From: Poindextera sp963706385
GTDB taxonomy: Bacteria; Pseudomonadota; Alphaproteobacteria; Caulobacterales; Caulobacteraceae
DNA length: 64,000 nucleotides
Direction: 5' to 3'
Assembly (NCBI GenBank): GCA_963706385.1
Contig: OY970153.1
Span: 992,001-1,056,000 of the forward strand
Shown: piece by piece, positions 1 to 8,747 of the stretch
Numbering within the stretch: the stretch's first letter is position 1
How the letters are laid out: every line of letters begins with the position of its first letter
Position numbers and translations under genes: made by a program
Notes under the pieces: model-generated
Told to the model about the DNA's origin: nothing
Seen by the model: the letters and a program-made list of their open reading frames with translations, nothing else
Databases searched by the model: none

Positions 1-608
1 CAGGCGCCGGCCGCATCAATCACCACGCGCGCGCTGAGCGTCTCGTCGCCGGCCAGCCACGCGGTCCAGCCGGCCTTGACCCGCTCCAGCCCGATCAGGC
101 CGGCGTTCAGCCGCACCGATCCGCCACGGGCGCGGACCTGCCTGAGGAAGCCCTGGTGCAAGGCGTCGACGTCGATGTCCATGGCGTCCGGCTCGAACGC
201 CGCCAGCGCCACATAGCCCGGATGCAGCGCCGGACACAGACCGAGGGCCTCGGCCTCGCCGACCCGCTCGATGCGCACGCCCGAAGCCAGCGCCCCCTCG
301 TATACAGCCTGAAGCCGCGCTCGCTGGTCATCGCGCGCGATGTGCAAGCAGCCGCGCGGCGTGAGCAGCGGATGGGCGGCGAACGCCTCCGGCGGCGCAT
401 CGAAGAACGGGCGGCTGGCGAGGGTCAGGGCCCGGATCGGCGCCCCGCCGTAGCTGGCCGAATAGAGCGCCGCCGACCGGCCGGTGGTGTGATAGCCGTG
501 CGCCGTCTCTCGCTCGATCAGCGCCACCTTCGCCTCGGCGCTCAAGGCCGCCGCCGCCGAAGCGCCGGCGATGCCGGATCCGACCACCAGGAAATCAAAC
601 TCGGCCAT
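1..608 (-). CDS. FAD-dependent D-amino-acid dehydrogenase-like oxidoreductase (C-terminus outside window)
   Basis: The gene reads leftward from ATG at 608 and is cut by the window edge, leaving about 202 residues. The N-terminus has a Rossmann FAD-binding loop, GSGIAGAS, at residues 10-17. It is followed by an acidic strand end (LIER) and the segment GYHTTGRSAALYSASYG. From memory this resembles D-arginine dehydrogenase (DauA) and related DadA-type flavoproteins, which oxidise D-amino acids to 2-oxo acids and pass electrons to the membrane chain. It lies 55 bp downstream of a ThDP-dependent enzyme on the same strand, probably in one transcript, which would suit oxidation followed by decarboxylation. 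Substrate is inferred. The broader DAO family (sarcosine or glycine oxidases) remains possible. Confidence 0.8.
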   Translation of the reverse strand, partial: MAEFDFLVVGSGIAGASAAAALSAEAKVALIERETAHGYHTTGRSAALYSASYGGAPIRALTLASRPFFDAPPEAFAAHPLLTPRGCLHIARDDQRARLQAVYEGALASGVRIERVGEAEALGLCPALHPGYVALAAFEPDAMDIDVDALHQGFLRQVRARGGSVRLNAGLIGLERVKAGWTAWLAGDETLSARVVIDAAGA

Positions 609-663
609 AACGACTGGAACCCGACGACAAATCCGCCCTTCAATATCAGCTTGACGCGGATCG

Positions 664-2367
664 TCAGCCCATCGGGCCCTGATAGACTTCGCCGAAACGC
701 TGCAGGCTCGCCAGCGGGACCGACATGTTCGCCGCCCTGTCGGTCCGCACGCAGACGAGCGCCGGCCCGGCCGCTTCGCGCGCCGCGTCCAACACCGTCT
801 CGAGTTCCGCCATGCTGTCGGCATAAAAGCCGGCGCAGCCCAAGCCCTCGGCGACCTTGTCCCAGCGCACCTCGCCCATCTCGGTCCCGAACGTGCGGCC
901 GTAGAGCATCTGCTCGTTCGGAACCTCCATCGACCACGAGCCTTCCGCGAAGACCACCACGGTGACCTTGATCCCTTCGCGGGCCGCCGATTGCAGTTCC
1001 ATGGCGTAGAAGCCCGCCGCGCCGTCGCCGGTCACGCAGACCACTTCGCGATCCGGAGAGCCGAGCTTGGCGCCGATCGCCGCGGGGATGCCGATGCCCA
1101 GCATGCCCAGCTCCAGGATGTTGAGGTAGGATCGCGCGCGCGTCGGCGGCAGCATGAAATGCGCCCACAGGCTGGTGAAGCCGCCGTCGGCCGCATAGAT
1201 GGCCTCGCGCCCGAACCGCCGGCCGACGGCCCGCATCACATGGGCGGGGTGCAGGCCGGGTCCGTTGTAGGCGTCCACGTCCGCGAACTGCACCTCGCGC
1301 CATAGCCGCTCGGTTTCGCGGTAGCGCGCCAGATCGGACGCGGCATTGGCCCGTTTGGGGGCGCGGTCCAGCGCGCGGACGAGCCCGCCGACCGCGCTGG
1401 CCAGCTCGGAGACGATCCCGATCGTGAGCGGCCTGGACACGCCCAGATTCCGCGGATCCACGTCGATCTGGATCAACTTCTGGCGTGCGTGGTCGCCCCA
1501 ATACTTATCGTAGGGCACGTCGAGATTGCCGAGCCGGGTGCCGAGCGCGAGGATCACGTCCGCCTCGGGTCGCGCCTCGTCGGCGCCGCCGCCATATCCA
1601 TAGAGATGGTTCGGATGGTCCTGTGGGGCGGCCGAGCGTCCGGCCATGGTGGTGATCACCGGGCACTCGAGCCGTCCGGCGATCTCCAGCACCGCCGCGC
1701 CCACGCCCGCCCGATCAACCCCGGAACCGACGATGATGACGGGACGTTCGGCGCTCTCGAGCAGTCTGGCCGCCGCCTCGATCTGCGCGGCGCCGGCCTG
1801 GGGCGCGGGCGCGCGGTAACGTTCGGGCGGCGCGGGCGGCCCCTCGCCCACCTCGCCGGTCGAGTACATCACCGGCCCGGGAATCTCGAGCTGGACCGGG
1901 CCCGGCCGCCCCGCCCACATTTCCCGAAACGCCATCCGCACCACCTCGGCGATGCGATCGAACGAGAAGATCGGCGCGCCCCACTTCACCGCCGGCCGGA
2001 ACACGTCGAGCTGGTCCTGACCCTGAAAGGTGCTGGGCGGCGAGGGATAGACGACGCCCATGCGGTGTTGCGCGGTGATCGCGACCAGTGGAACGCCCTC
2101 GTGGCGCGCATTGATCACGCCCGGCAAGAGGTTGGCGGTGCCCGGCCCCGGGTTGGTCAGCGTGGCCGCGACCTGGCCGGTGGTCTTGTAGAGCCCTTCA
2201 GCCATATAGGCCGCGGCGGATTCATGCCGCACGGGAACAAAACGGATGCCGTTGGCCTCCAGCGCGGCGAGGAAGGGGTCCACTTCCGGCGACGGCAGCC
2301 CGAACACGAACCGCACGCCCTCGCTCGCCAGGCATTGCGCGAGCCGTTCGCCGCCCGTCACCATCAT
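664..2367 (-). CDS. Thiamine diphosphate-dependent enzyme, acetolactate synthase/2-oxo acid decarboxylase type
   Basis: The 567-residue product has the three-domain layout of ThDP enzymes: a Pyr domain (about 1-170) with the cofactor-activating Glu in HES (E49), a central domain (about 190-330) with GSGVDRAG and ALGTRLGN, and a PP domain (about 370-540) with GDG at 447-449. The Mg-binding motif normally ends in NN, the second Asn lying 27 residues after the Asp. Here that position is Glu475, in AEGSW. The start is ATG 2367 (a second ATG follows at once), with a GGGAAGG Shine-Dalgarno about 8 bp upstream. Its flavoprotein neighbour suggests it acts on a 2-oxo acid made by that enzyme. True acetolactate synthase is less likely because no small subunit (ilvN) is present. 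Confidence 0.82.
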   Translation of the reverse strand: MMVTGGERLAQCLASEGVRFVFGLPSPEVDPFLAALEANGIRFVPVRHESAAAYMAEGLYKTTGQVAATLTNPGPGTANLLPGVINARHEGVPLVAITAQHRMGVVYPSPPSTFQGQDQLDVFRPAVKWGAPIFSFDRIAEVVRMAFREMWAGRPGPVQLEIPGPVMYSTGEVGEGPPAPPERYRAPAPQAGAAQIEAAARLLESAERPVIIVGSGVDRAGVGAAVLEIAGRLECPVITTMAGRSAAPQDHPNHLYGYGGGADEARPEADVILALGTRLGNLDVPYDKYWGDHARQKLIQIDVDPRNLGVSRPLTIGIVSELASAVGGLVRALDRAPKRANAASDLARYRETERLWREVQFADVDAYNGPGLHPAHVMRAVGRRFGREAIYAADGGFTSLWAHFMLPPTRARSYLNILELGMLGIGIPAAIGAKLGSPDREVVCVTGDGAAGFYAMELQSAAREGIKVTVVVFAEGSWSMEVPNEQMLYGRTFGTEMGEVRWDKVAEGLGCAGFYADSMAELETVLDAAREAAGPALVCVRTDRAANMSVPLASLQRFGEVYQGPMG

Positions 2368-2552
2368 GGCGTCACCTTCCCAAACTTGAGCCTTGCCCCG
2401 CCATCCGGCCTCGGCGGCGTCAACGCACTGGAGGACGACCCGGGCGCCGCCGCCTTAACCTAGCTCAATCGGGCGAGACGGCCCGGCCCCTTGACTTCGG
2501 CGCGGCGGACGGTCGAGCTGTCGGCTCGGCCAGCCCGGGGACCCAACCCGCG

Positions 2553-2665
2553 GGCGGCGAGGCGGGGACGCGCGTGCTGTCGCTGGATTACCGCCTGGCC
2601 CCGAGTCGCCCTTCCCGGCCGCGGTGGACGACGCCGACGAATTCATCCGTGGACAGATGAAATAG
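2553..2665 (+). pseudogene. Frameshifted remnant of an HSL-family alpha/beta hydrolase
   Basis: Two short reading frames join into the conserved block of hormone-sensitive-lipase-type esterases. The frame starting at 2553 reads VLSLDYRLAP up to about 2602, and the frame from 2603 reads ESPFPAAVDDADEF and stops at 2663-2665. In intact family members these are continuous (DYRLAPE..FPAA.DD). One base appears to be lost near 2601. The oxyanion-hole HGGG motif, the nucleophile GxSxG and the rest of the C-terminus are absent, so this is a decayed fragment. It fills most of the 299-bp gap between two minus-strand genes, where nothing else was seen. Confidence 0.7.
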
Positions 2666-2666
2666 T

Positions 2667-3743
2667 CTAACGGCCAATTCGCTCGGCCAGGATGCCGACG
2701 ACGGCCTTCGCCTCGTCCCACCAGCGGCGGACCAACGCCCCCGCCTCTCCCGGCTGGATCAGCTTCACCGCCTGGCCGGCCCAGAGCGAGATGACCTGCG
2801 GATCGTCCATCCGCGTGGCCGCCGCGCGCAGTGGCTGGGTCAGCCGGTTCTGCACCGGATAGCCGGGGACCTCGGCCTCGAAAGGGCGCATCCGGCGCAT
2901 GAAGTCGTTCTCGATCCCCCGGGCGTGGCGGCCGGAGAAGGCGCGCGTCAGGCGCGTGGCGTCGTCTGCGGCGGCCTCCAGCGCGCACCGCCAGGGCGGG
3001 CTGACCGCGCTCTCGTCGCTGAGCAGGAAGGCGGTGCCCATCTGAACCGCCGCCGCGCCCAGCGCCAGGGCCGCCGTCACCCCGCGCCCGTCCATGATCC
3101 CGCCGGCGGCGATCACCGGGACATCCACCGCCTGCCGGACCAGCGGGATCAGGGCCATGGTTCCCACCAGGCTCTCGTCGACCGGCGCCAGGAAGCTTCC
3201 GCGGTGGCCGCCGGCCTCGGACCCTTGCGCGCAGATCGCATCGGCGCCGGCTTCGACCCAGGCCCGGGCCTCGGCCACCGTGGTCGCCGTGCCGATCACC
3301 AGCGTGCCTTGCGCCTTGAGCGCCCTCACCTGCTCGGCCCGCAGGATCGAAAAGGTGAAAGACGCCGCCGGCGGGGCGGCGCGGATCACCGCGGCGAGTT
3401 GCGCCTCGAAGTCCGGCCCGAATTCATTCGGCGCGGCCGGGAGCGGAAGCCCGAGCGCCTCGTACCAGGGCGCCAGCCTGGCCAGCGCCGCCTCGACCAC
3501 CGCCGCGTCTGGCCTCGCCGGCTCGCTCATCAGCAGGTTCACCGCGAACGGCGCCGCGCCCGCCGCCTTCAGCGTGGCGACCGCGGCCTCGATCTCGGCC
3601 GGCGAAAAGCCCGCCGCGGCCAGCGAGCCCAGGCCGCCGGCCCGGCTGACCGCCGCCGTCATCGCCAGGGTCGAGGCGCCTAGCATCGGCGCCTGGATGA
3701 TCGGGATCGGCAGGTTGGCGAAAAAGGCCTCGGCGCGGGTCAT
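2667..3743 (-). CDS. Nitronate monooxygenase-family FMN protein
   Basis: The 358-residue product is a TIM-barrel FMN enzyme of the nitronate monooxygenase/2-nitropropane dioxygenase class. Near the N-terminus it has PIIQAPMLG, in the middle the hallmark GSEAGGHRG, then PVIAAGGI and ALGAAAVQMGTAFL, which form the FMN-phosphate site. Family members oxidise propionate-3-nitronate or reduce quinones with NAD(P)H. The exact subclass cannot be set from sequence alone. The ATG at 3743 overlaps the stop of the upstream RNA methyltransferase by 4 nt (ATGA), indicating translational coupling. The longer in-frame extension to 4136 runs through that methyltransferase and was rejected. Confidence 0.88.
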   Translation of the reverse strand: MTRAEAFFANLPIPIIQAPMLGASTLAMTAAVSRAGGLGSLAAAGFSPAEIEAAVATLKAAGAAPFAVNLLMSEPARPDAAVVEAALARLAPWYEALGLPLPAAPNEFGPDFEAQLAAVIRAAPPAASFTFSILRAEQVRALKAQGTLVIGTATTVAEARAWVEAGADAICAQGSEAGGHRGSFLAPVDESLVGTMALIPLVRQAVDVPVIAAGGIMDGRGVTAALALGAAAVQMGTAFLLSDESAVSPPWRCALEAAADDATRLTRAFSGRHARGIENDFMRRMRPFEAEVPGYPVQNRLTQPLRAAATRMDDPQVISLWAGQAVKLIQPGEAGALVRRWWDEAKAVVGILAERIGR

Positions 3744-4531
3744 TCGCCCTCCTTGGCCTCGGCGGCGGCCTTCTCTCGCGCCAGCCGGGCCAGCACCCGG
3801 CCGCGCCCCTTGGTCAGGGCGGTGACCACCCCGCGCAGGGTGCGAGTCTCCTGGCTGGTCAAGCCGGCGCGAGCGAAGATGGCGCGCAGATTGCGCACCA
3901 TCGACGGGGTCTTTTCCGGCGGAAAGAAGAAACCCGAGGCGTCCAATTCGCGCTCCAGCTGCTCGTAGAAGCCCACCAGTTCGGCCTGGTCCGCCGGCGG
4001 ATCGTCGGGACGAAAGGCCGGCGGCGGGCGGTCGCGCACGGTCATGCGCCACTCGTAGGCGTTGATCGCCACCGCCTGGGCCAAGTTCAGCGAGCGGAAC
4101 CGGGAATCGATCGGCACGGTGATGATCGCCTGGCAAAGGGCGATGTCGGCGGTCTCCAGCCCCGCCCGCTCGCCGCCGAACAAGAGCCCGCTGGCCAGTC
4201 CCAGGTCGGCTGCGGCCGACAGCTCACTCGCCGCCTCGCGCGGGGTGAGCAGCGGCAGGCGCACCTCGCGCGGCCGCGCCGTGGTGGCGTAGAGCCGACG
4301 CAGATCGCCGACGGCGTCCCCCAGCCGGTCGAACACCCGCGCATTGTCCAGCGGCCAGTCCGCGCCCGAAGCGCTGGCCCAGGCGCGATCCTGCGGCCAG
4401 CCGTCGCGCGGTCGCACCAGCCTAAGGTCCGAAAGGCCGAAATTGGCCATCACCCGGGCCACCGCCCCGATGTTTTCGGCCAGTTGCGGCTCGTTGAGGA
4501 TCACGCAAGGGCAGGTCGGGGAAGGCTCCAT
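3740..4531 (-). CDS. TrmJ-like SPOUT tRNA/rRNA methyltransferase
   Basis: This is a 263-residue SpoU/TrmH-class RNA methyltransferase. It opens with VILNEPQLAENIGAVARVMANFG, the N-terminal signature of the TrmJ group, and carries the SAM-binding knot motifs LLFGGERAGL (about residue 130) and ITVPIDSRFRSLNLAQAVAI. TrmJ enzymes 2'-O-methylate nucleotide 32 of tRNAs. The C-terminal helical extension (about 180-263) also fits that group. The start is ATG 4531; the longer form with an Arg-rich N-terminus has no family support. It is divergent from icd, whose start lies 125 bp away, and coupled to the downstream nitronate monooxygenase gene. Confidence 0.85.
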   Translation of the reverse strand: MEPSPTCPCVILNEPQLAENIGAVARVMANFGLSDLRLVRPRDGWPQDRAWASASGADWPLDNARVFDRLGDAVGDLRRLYATTARPREVRLPLLTPREAASELSAAADLGLASGLLFGGERAGLETADIALCQAIITVPIDSRFRSLNLAQAVAINAYEWRMTVRDRPPPAFRPDDPPADQAELVGFYEQLERELDASGFFFPPEKTPSMVRNLRAIFARAGLTSQETRTLRGVVTALTKGRGRVLARLAREKAAAEAKEGE

Positions 4532-4656
4532 CCGGCTTCGAATACCGGGTTTCGTCCGGCCTCGCGAGCGTCTATAGCGGGGCCCGCGCGCCCGCGCCGG
4601 CCCTGTGAGCCGCCGTCTGGAGCCGCGCACCGACAGGCCCTCAGGCTGGAGCGCGC

Positions 4657-5871
4657 ATGGCCAAGATTAAAGTGAAGAACCCCGTCGTCGACCTCGACGG
4701 GGACGAGATGACCCGGATCATCTGGCGGATGATCAAGGACAAGCTGATCTTTCCCTTCCTCGACCTGACCACCGATTACTACGACCTGGGAATCGAGCAC
4801 CGCGACGAAACCGACGACAAGGTCACCGTCGACGCCGCCGAGGCGATCAAGCGGCATGGCGTGGGCATCAAGTGCGCCACCATCACTCCGGACGAGGCCC
4901 GGGTGAAGGAATTTCACCTGAAGCAGATGTGGAAGTCGCCCAACGGCACCATCCGCAACATCTTGGGCGGGGTGATCTTCCGCGAGCCGATCATCTGCCG
5001 CAACGTGCCGCGCCTGGTGCCCGGCTGGACCCAACCGATCATCATCGGCCGCCACGCCTACGGCGACCAGTATCGCGCCACCGACTTCGTGGTCCCCGGA
5101 CCCGGCAAACTGACCCTCAAGTTCGAGGGCGTCGACGGCAAGGTGATCGAACGTGAAGTGTTCGAGTTCCCCGGCGGCGGGGTCGCCATGGCGATGTACA
5201 ACCTCGACGCGTCGATCCGCGACTTCGCCCACGCCACCTTCGTCTATGCCCTGGCGCGCAAATTCCCAGTTTACCTATCGACCAAGAACACCATCCTCAA
5301 GGCCTACGACGGCCGGTTCAAGGACATCTTCCAGGAAGTGTTCGACGCCGAATACGCCGAGAAGTTCAAGGCCGTGGGCCTGACCTACGAGCACCGGCTG
5401 ATCGACGACATGGTCGCTTCGGCGCTGAAATGGTCGGGCAACTTCGTCTGGGCCTGCAAGAACTACGACGGCGACGTGCAGTCCGACACGGTGGCGCAGG
5501 GCTATGGCTCGCTCGGCCTGATGACCTCGGTGCTGATCACCCCGGACGGCAAGATCATGGAGGCCGAGGCCGCCCACGGCACGGTCACCCGCCACTATCG
5601 CCAGCACCAGCGCGGCGAGAGCACCTCGACCAATTCGATTGCCTCGATCTTCGCCTGGACCCAGGGGCTCAAACACCGGGGCAAGCTGGACGGCAACGCG
5701 GATTTGGAGCACTTCGCCGACACCTTGGAGAAGGTCTGCGTCTCGACCGTGGAGTCCGGTTCGATGACCAAGGACCTGGCCCTGCTGGTGGGCGACAATC
5801 AGGGCTGGCTGAGCACCGAGGGCTTCATCGACAAGGTGGCGGCGAACCTGAGCAAGGCGCTGGCGGCCTGA
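4657..5871 (+). CDS. icd: NADP-dependent isocitrate dehydrogenase
   Basis: The 404-residue product matches the dimeric eukaryote-like NADP-IDH subfamily found in alphaproteobacteria. Recognisable blocks are PVVDLDGDEMTRIIW at the N-terminus, the substrate loop KSPNGTIRNILGG (about 93-105), IIIGRHAYGDQYRATD, the metal-binding KNYDGDVQSD and the cofactor segment EAAHGTVTRHYR. It converts isocitrate to 2-oxoglutarate and CO2 in the TCA cycle. A GGAG Shine-Dalgarno sits just before ATG 4657. It is monocistronic in context, convergent with a lipoprotein gene 27 bp downstream. Confidence 0.97.
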   Translation: MAKIKVKNPVVDLDGDEMTRIIWRMIKDKLIFPFLDLTTDYYDLGIEHRDETDDKVTVDAAEAIKRHGVGIKCATITPDEARVKEFHLKQMWKSPNGTIRNILGGVIFREPIICRNVPRLVPGWTQPIIIGRHAYGDQYRATDFVVPGPGKLTLKFEGVDGKVIEREVFEFPGGGVAMAMYNLDASIRDFAHATFVYALARKFPVYLSTKNTILKAYDGRFKDIFQEVFDAEYAEKFKAVGLTYEHRLIDDMVASALKWSGNFVWACKNYDGDVQSDTVAQGYGSLGLMTSVLITPDGKIMEAEAAHGTVTRHYRQHQRGESTSTNSIASIFAWTQGLKHRGKLDGNADLEHFADTLEKVCVSTVESGSMTKDLALLVGDNQGWLSTEGFIDKVAANLSKALAA

Positions 5872-5898
5872 AGCGGAGTCGGGCGCGAGCCTCTCGAT

Positions 5899-6426
5899 TC
5901 ATTTCCGCGCGTATGGGGCGCCGAAGTCGGCTTGACCCGCGAAGTCCGCCAAGGCCGACAGCACGGCCTCGCGGCTTTTGAACAGGCAGTCGTGGCTCAC
6001 GGAATCGTCGTCCTCCGGTCGGCCACCATGGTCGGCCGCGAGCTTGGCGTCCAGCGGATCGGCGCAGTCGGGAATCGCCAAATAGACCCGCTCGCCCTTC
6101 AGCAGCAGCACCGCGTAGACGAAACCGTCGGGGGTCTCCTCGGCCGCCGCGAAAGCCTTGAGCCCGCCCAGCGGCAAGGGGTTGAACAGCACCCGCCGGG
6201 TCTCGCCGATCGTCCCGTCGGGATTGAACTGCTCGACGCGATGCCAGCCGTCCGGATCTCGATCGATCCGCAAGCGCTCATGGTCCCCGCCGTCCCGCTG
6301 ATAGACCCCATCGTCCAGCGGATGGACCGCCGCGTCGGGATCGAGCAGCAGGCCGCGCGAGGCGTAGCAGGCGCCGAGGCTGACGGCGGCGATGAGCAGG
6401 AGTGTGGCGAGGATGGCGGTTTTCAT
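5899..6426 (-). CDS. Predicted lipoprotein of unknown function
   Basis: The 175-residue protein begins with a classic lipoprotein signal: charged MK, a hydrophobic stretch and a lipobox LGAC with the acceptor Cys at residue 20. The mature part is acidic and soluble, with Cys near AIPDCADP and SHDCLF, and no domain I recognise. It is probably anchored in the periplasmic leaflet of the inner or outer membrane. It converges on icd and is divergent from ubiA, from which it is separated by 109 bp holding both promoters. The function is unknown. Confidence 0.8.
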   Translation of the reverse strand: MKTAILATLLLIAAVSLGACYASRGLLLDPDAAVHPLDDGVYQRDGGDHERLRIDRDPDGWHRVEQFNPDGTIGETRRVLFNPLPLGGLKAFAAAEETPDGFVYAVLLLKGERVYLAIPDCADPLDAKLAADHGGRPEDDDSVSHDCLFKSREAVLSALADFAGQADFGAPYARK

Positions 6427-6535
6427 CGGAGAATCCGATTGATCGTGCGCGGGGGACGAGCGGGTTTAGGGGTGGCCCACGCCCCTCGTCCACCCCTTCC
6501 CTCACCGCCGACGAAGGACTAGACGCGCTTAGGTC

Positions 6536-7483
6536 ATGGTCATCAGCCCCCTGCCCGACGCCGCGCCGACCAACTGGGTGGACCGTCATGCGCCCGCGCG
6601 CCTGCGGCCCTGGCTGAAGCTCGGCCGACTCGACCGGCCGGCGGGGATCTGGCTGCTGATGCTGCCCGGCTGGCAGGGGATCGCGCTCGCCGCCGCCGAG
6701 CGGGGGCGCTGGCCCAGCCCCTGGCTTTTGACCGCCTTCCTGGCCGGCGCGGTGCTGATGCGGGCGGCGGGCTGCGCGTTCAACGACATCGTCGACCGCG
6801 ATTTCGACGCCAAGGTCGCGCGCACGGCCTTAAGGCCCGTCGCCTCCGGCCAGATCAGCGTGCGCGGCGCCTGGGCCTTCCTGGTCGCGTGCTGCCTGCT
6901 CAGCTTCGCCATCCTGGTCAGCCTGGGCCCCCTGGCGATCGGGCTGGGCGTCGCATCGCTGGCGCTGGTCGCGGCCTATCCGTTCATGAAGCGGATCACC
7001 TGGTGGCCGCAGGCCTGGCTCGGCTTGACCTTCAACTGGGGCGCGCTCTTGGGCTACGCCGCGGCCAGCGGGCGGCTCGATGCGGCCGCGGGCCTGCTCT
7101 ACGCTTCAGGGATCTTCTGGACCCTGGGCTACGACACCATCTATGCGGTGCAGGACCTCGAGGACGACGCCCTGGCCGGGGTCAAGTCCTCGGCCCGCCG
7201 GCTGGGCGAGGCCGCGCCGCGCGGCGTGGCCGTCTTCTACATCATCGCCATCGCCCTGGCGCTCGCGGCCGCCGCCATGGGCCGCGCGGGACCGTTGTTC
7301 CCGCCACTCTTGGCGGCCTTCGGCGCGCACCTGATGCTCCAGGCCCGCCGGCTGCGGATCGACGATCCGATGGGCGCGCTCGGCCTGTTCAAATCCAACC
7401 GCGACGCCGGCCTGATCTTGTTTCTGGCGCTGCTCGCCGGCCATTGGCGCGCGCCGGCGGCCCTGTTCGGCCTGACGTTCTGA
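6536..7483 (+). CDS. ubiA: 4-hydroxybenzoate polyprenyltransferase
   Basis: This 315-residue polytopic membrane protein has about eight hydrophobic segments and both Asp-rich prenyl-diphosphate motifs of the UbiA family: NDIVDRDFD (83-91) and DTIYAVQDLEDD (200-211). The N-terminal LKLGRLDRPAGIWLLMLPGWQGIAL is typical of ubiquinone UbiA. It attaches the polyprenyl tail to 4-hydroxybenzoate, the first membrane step of ubiquinone synthesis. A UbiD-type decarboxylase lies 2.8 kb downstream on the same strand. No strong Shine-Dalgarno is visible before ATG 6536, so a slightly different start is possible. Confidence 0.95.
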   Translation: MVISPLPDAAPTNWVDRHAPARLRPWLKLGRLDRPAGIWLLMLPGWQGIALAAAERGRWPSPWLLTAFLAGAVLMRAAGCAFNDIVDRDFDAKVARTALRPVASGQISVRGAWAFLVACCLLSFAILVSLGPLAIGLGVASLALVAAYPFMKRITWWPQAWLGLTFNWGALLGYAAASGRLDAAAGLLYASGIFWTLGYDTIYAVQDLEDDALAGVKSSARRLGEAAPRGVAVFYIIAIALALAAAAMGRAGPLFPPLLAAFGAHLMLQARRLRIDDPMGALGLFKSNRDAGLILFLALLAGHWRAPAALFGLTF

Positions 7484-7538
7484 GGGCCAAAGCCCCGCGC
7501 CAGTTGCGGCGCGGCCCCGGTAAGCGCATTTTAGGGCC

Positions 7539-8462
7539 ATGCCCGCCGTCGCCCGCCTCAATCCGAAGGACTTCTTCACCCGAGGAGAATGGGCGGGGCT
7601 GTCCGAGCGTTCGTCCTGGAAGGGACTGGCCCTGGTCGCCCACTGCTGGGCGGTGATCGCCGCGGTCGGGGCGGTGGCGGTGATCTGGCCGATCACCATT
7701 CCGCTGGCGGTGATGATCATCGGTGCGCGGCAGCTGGGGCTGGCCATCCTGATGCACGACGCCGCCCATCGGGCGCTGCACCCCGATCCCAAGGTCAATG
7801 ATTTCGTCGGTGAGTGGTTCTGCGCGCCGGGGCTGGCGCGCTACCGCGCCTATCACCTGAGCCATCACAAGCTGGCCCAGCAGGACGACGATCCCGACCT
7901 GGTGCTCTCCGCGCCGTTCCCGATCACCCGCGCCTCCCTGCGCCGCAAGATCGTGCGCGACCTGACCGGCCAGACCTTCTTCAAGCAGCGCTTCGGCCTT
8001 TTGACCGCCAAGCTGAAAGCGCGCGCGCCCGGCCAGTCGGCGCTGGCGATCCTCGGCGGCGAGATCAGGCGCCAGCGCCGCTTCCTGACCGGCAACCTCA
8101 TGCTGCTGACCCTGCTCAGCGCCGCCGGCCTGTGGTGGGCCTATTTCGTCCTGTGGCTGCTGCCCCAGGCGAGCTGGCTGCCAATGGTCACCCGCCTGCG
8201 CAACATCGCCGAGCACGCCTGCATCGCCAAGAACGAACCCGATCCGATGCGCCAGGCGCGCACCACCCGCGCGGGCCTGATCGAGCGGGCGCTGATCGCG
8301 CCCTATTTCGTCCATTACCACTGCGAACATCACATGTTCATGCACCTGCCCTGCTACAGCCTGCCCAAGGCCCATCGCCTGCTGACCGCCAAGGGCGTGA
8401 TCGAGCGGATGGAGGTGCGGCCGAACTACCTGACCGTGCTCGCCATGGCCGCTGGGGCGTGA
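7539..8462 (+). CDS. Membrane fatty acid desaturase/hydroxylase family protein
   Basis: The 307-residue product has the three histidine clusters of membrane di-iron desaturases: HDAAH (73-77), HLSHH (106-110) and HYHCEHH (259-265), with hydrophobic segments around residues 30-75 and 185-215. It probably introduces a double bond or hydroxyl into an acyl chain or related lipid; the substrate cannot be read from the sequence. It follows ubiA by 55 bp. Its TGA overlaps a GTG start (8459) of the downstream methyltransferase gene, which is now disrupted, so the two were once translationally coupled. Confidence 0.88.
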   Translation: MPAVARLNPKDFFTRGEWAGLSERSSWKGLALVAHCWAVIAAVGAVAVIWPITIPLAVMIIGARQLGLAILMHDAAHRALHPDPKVNDFVGEWFCAPGLARYRAYHLSHHKLAQQDDDPDLVLSAPFPITRASLRRKIVRDLTGQTFFKQRFGLLTAKLKARAPGQSALAILGGEIRRQRRFLTGNLMLLTLLSAAGLWWAYFVLWLLPQASWLPMVTRLRNIAEHACIAKNEPDPMRQARTTRAGLIERALIAPYFVHYHCEHHMFMHLPCYSLPKAHRLLTAKGVIERMEVRPNYLTVLAMAAGA

Positions 8463-8632
8463 TCGCCGACCACCGCGGGTTCATCCTCGCCAACACCCGG
8501 CTGCAAAGCCCCCCGCACACCCCCGAGATCGCCCTGCGTCTCGCCGACGAGATGACTCCGATCTGGCGGATGACCGAGGAACAACTCGGCGAGATCGGCC
8601 TGCCGCCGCCGTTCTGGGCCTTCGCCTGGGTC

Positions 8633-8648
8633 AAGGATCAGGTTGGAA
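8633..8648 (+). repeat. Left imperfect terminal inverted repeat of the insertion element
   Basis: AAGGATCAGGTTGGAA pairs with the reverse complement of 9443-9457, AAGGTCAGATTGGAA. Fourteen bases match with one substitution and a one-base gap. It lies 2 bp inside the proposed left boundary. Confidence 0.65.
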
Positions 8649-8747
8649 CATTCCCTAGATTTGAATAGGGCACTCCTTGCGCTCATGGTCGTGTTTATGA
8701 CCAGCCAAATGCATGGTAGCGTCGCCGTGGGCACGGGAGGGCGACGC

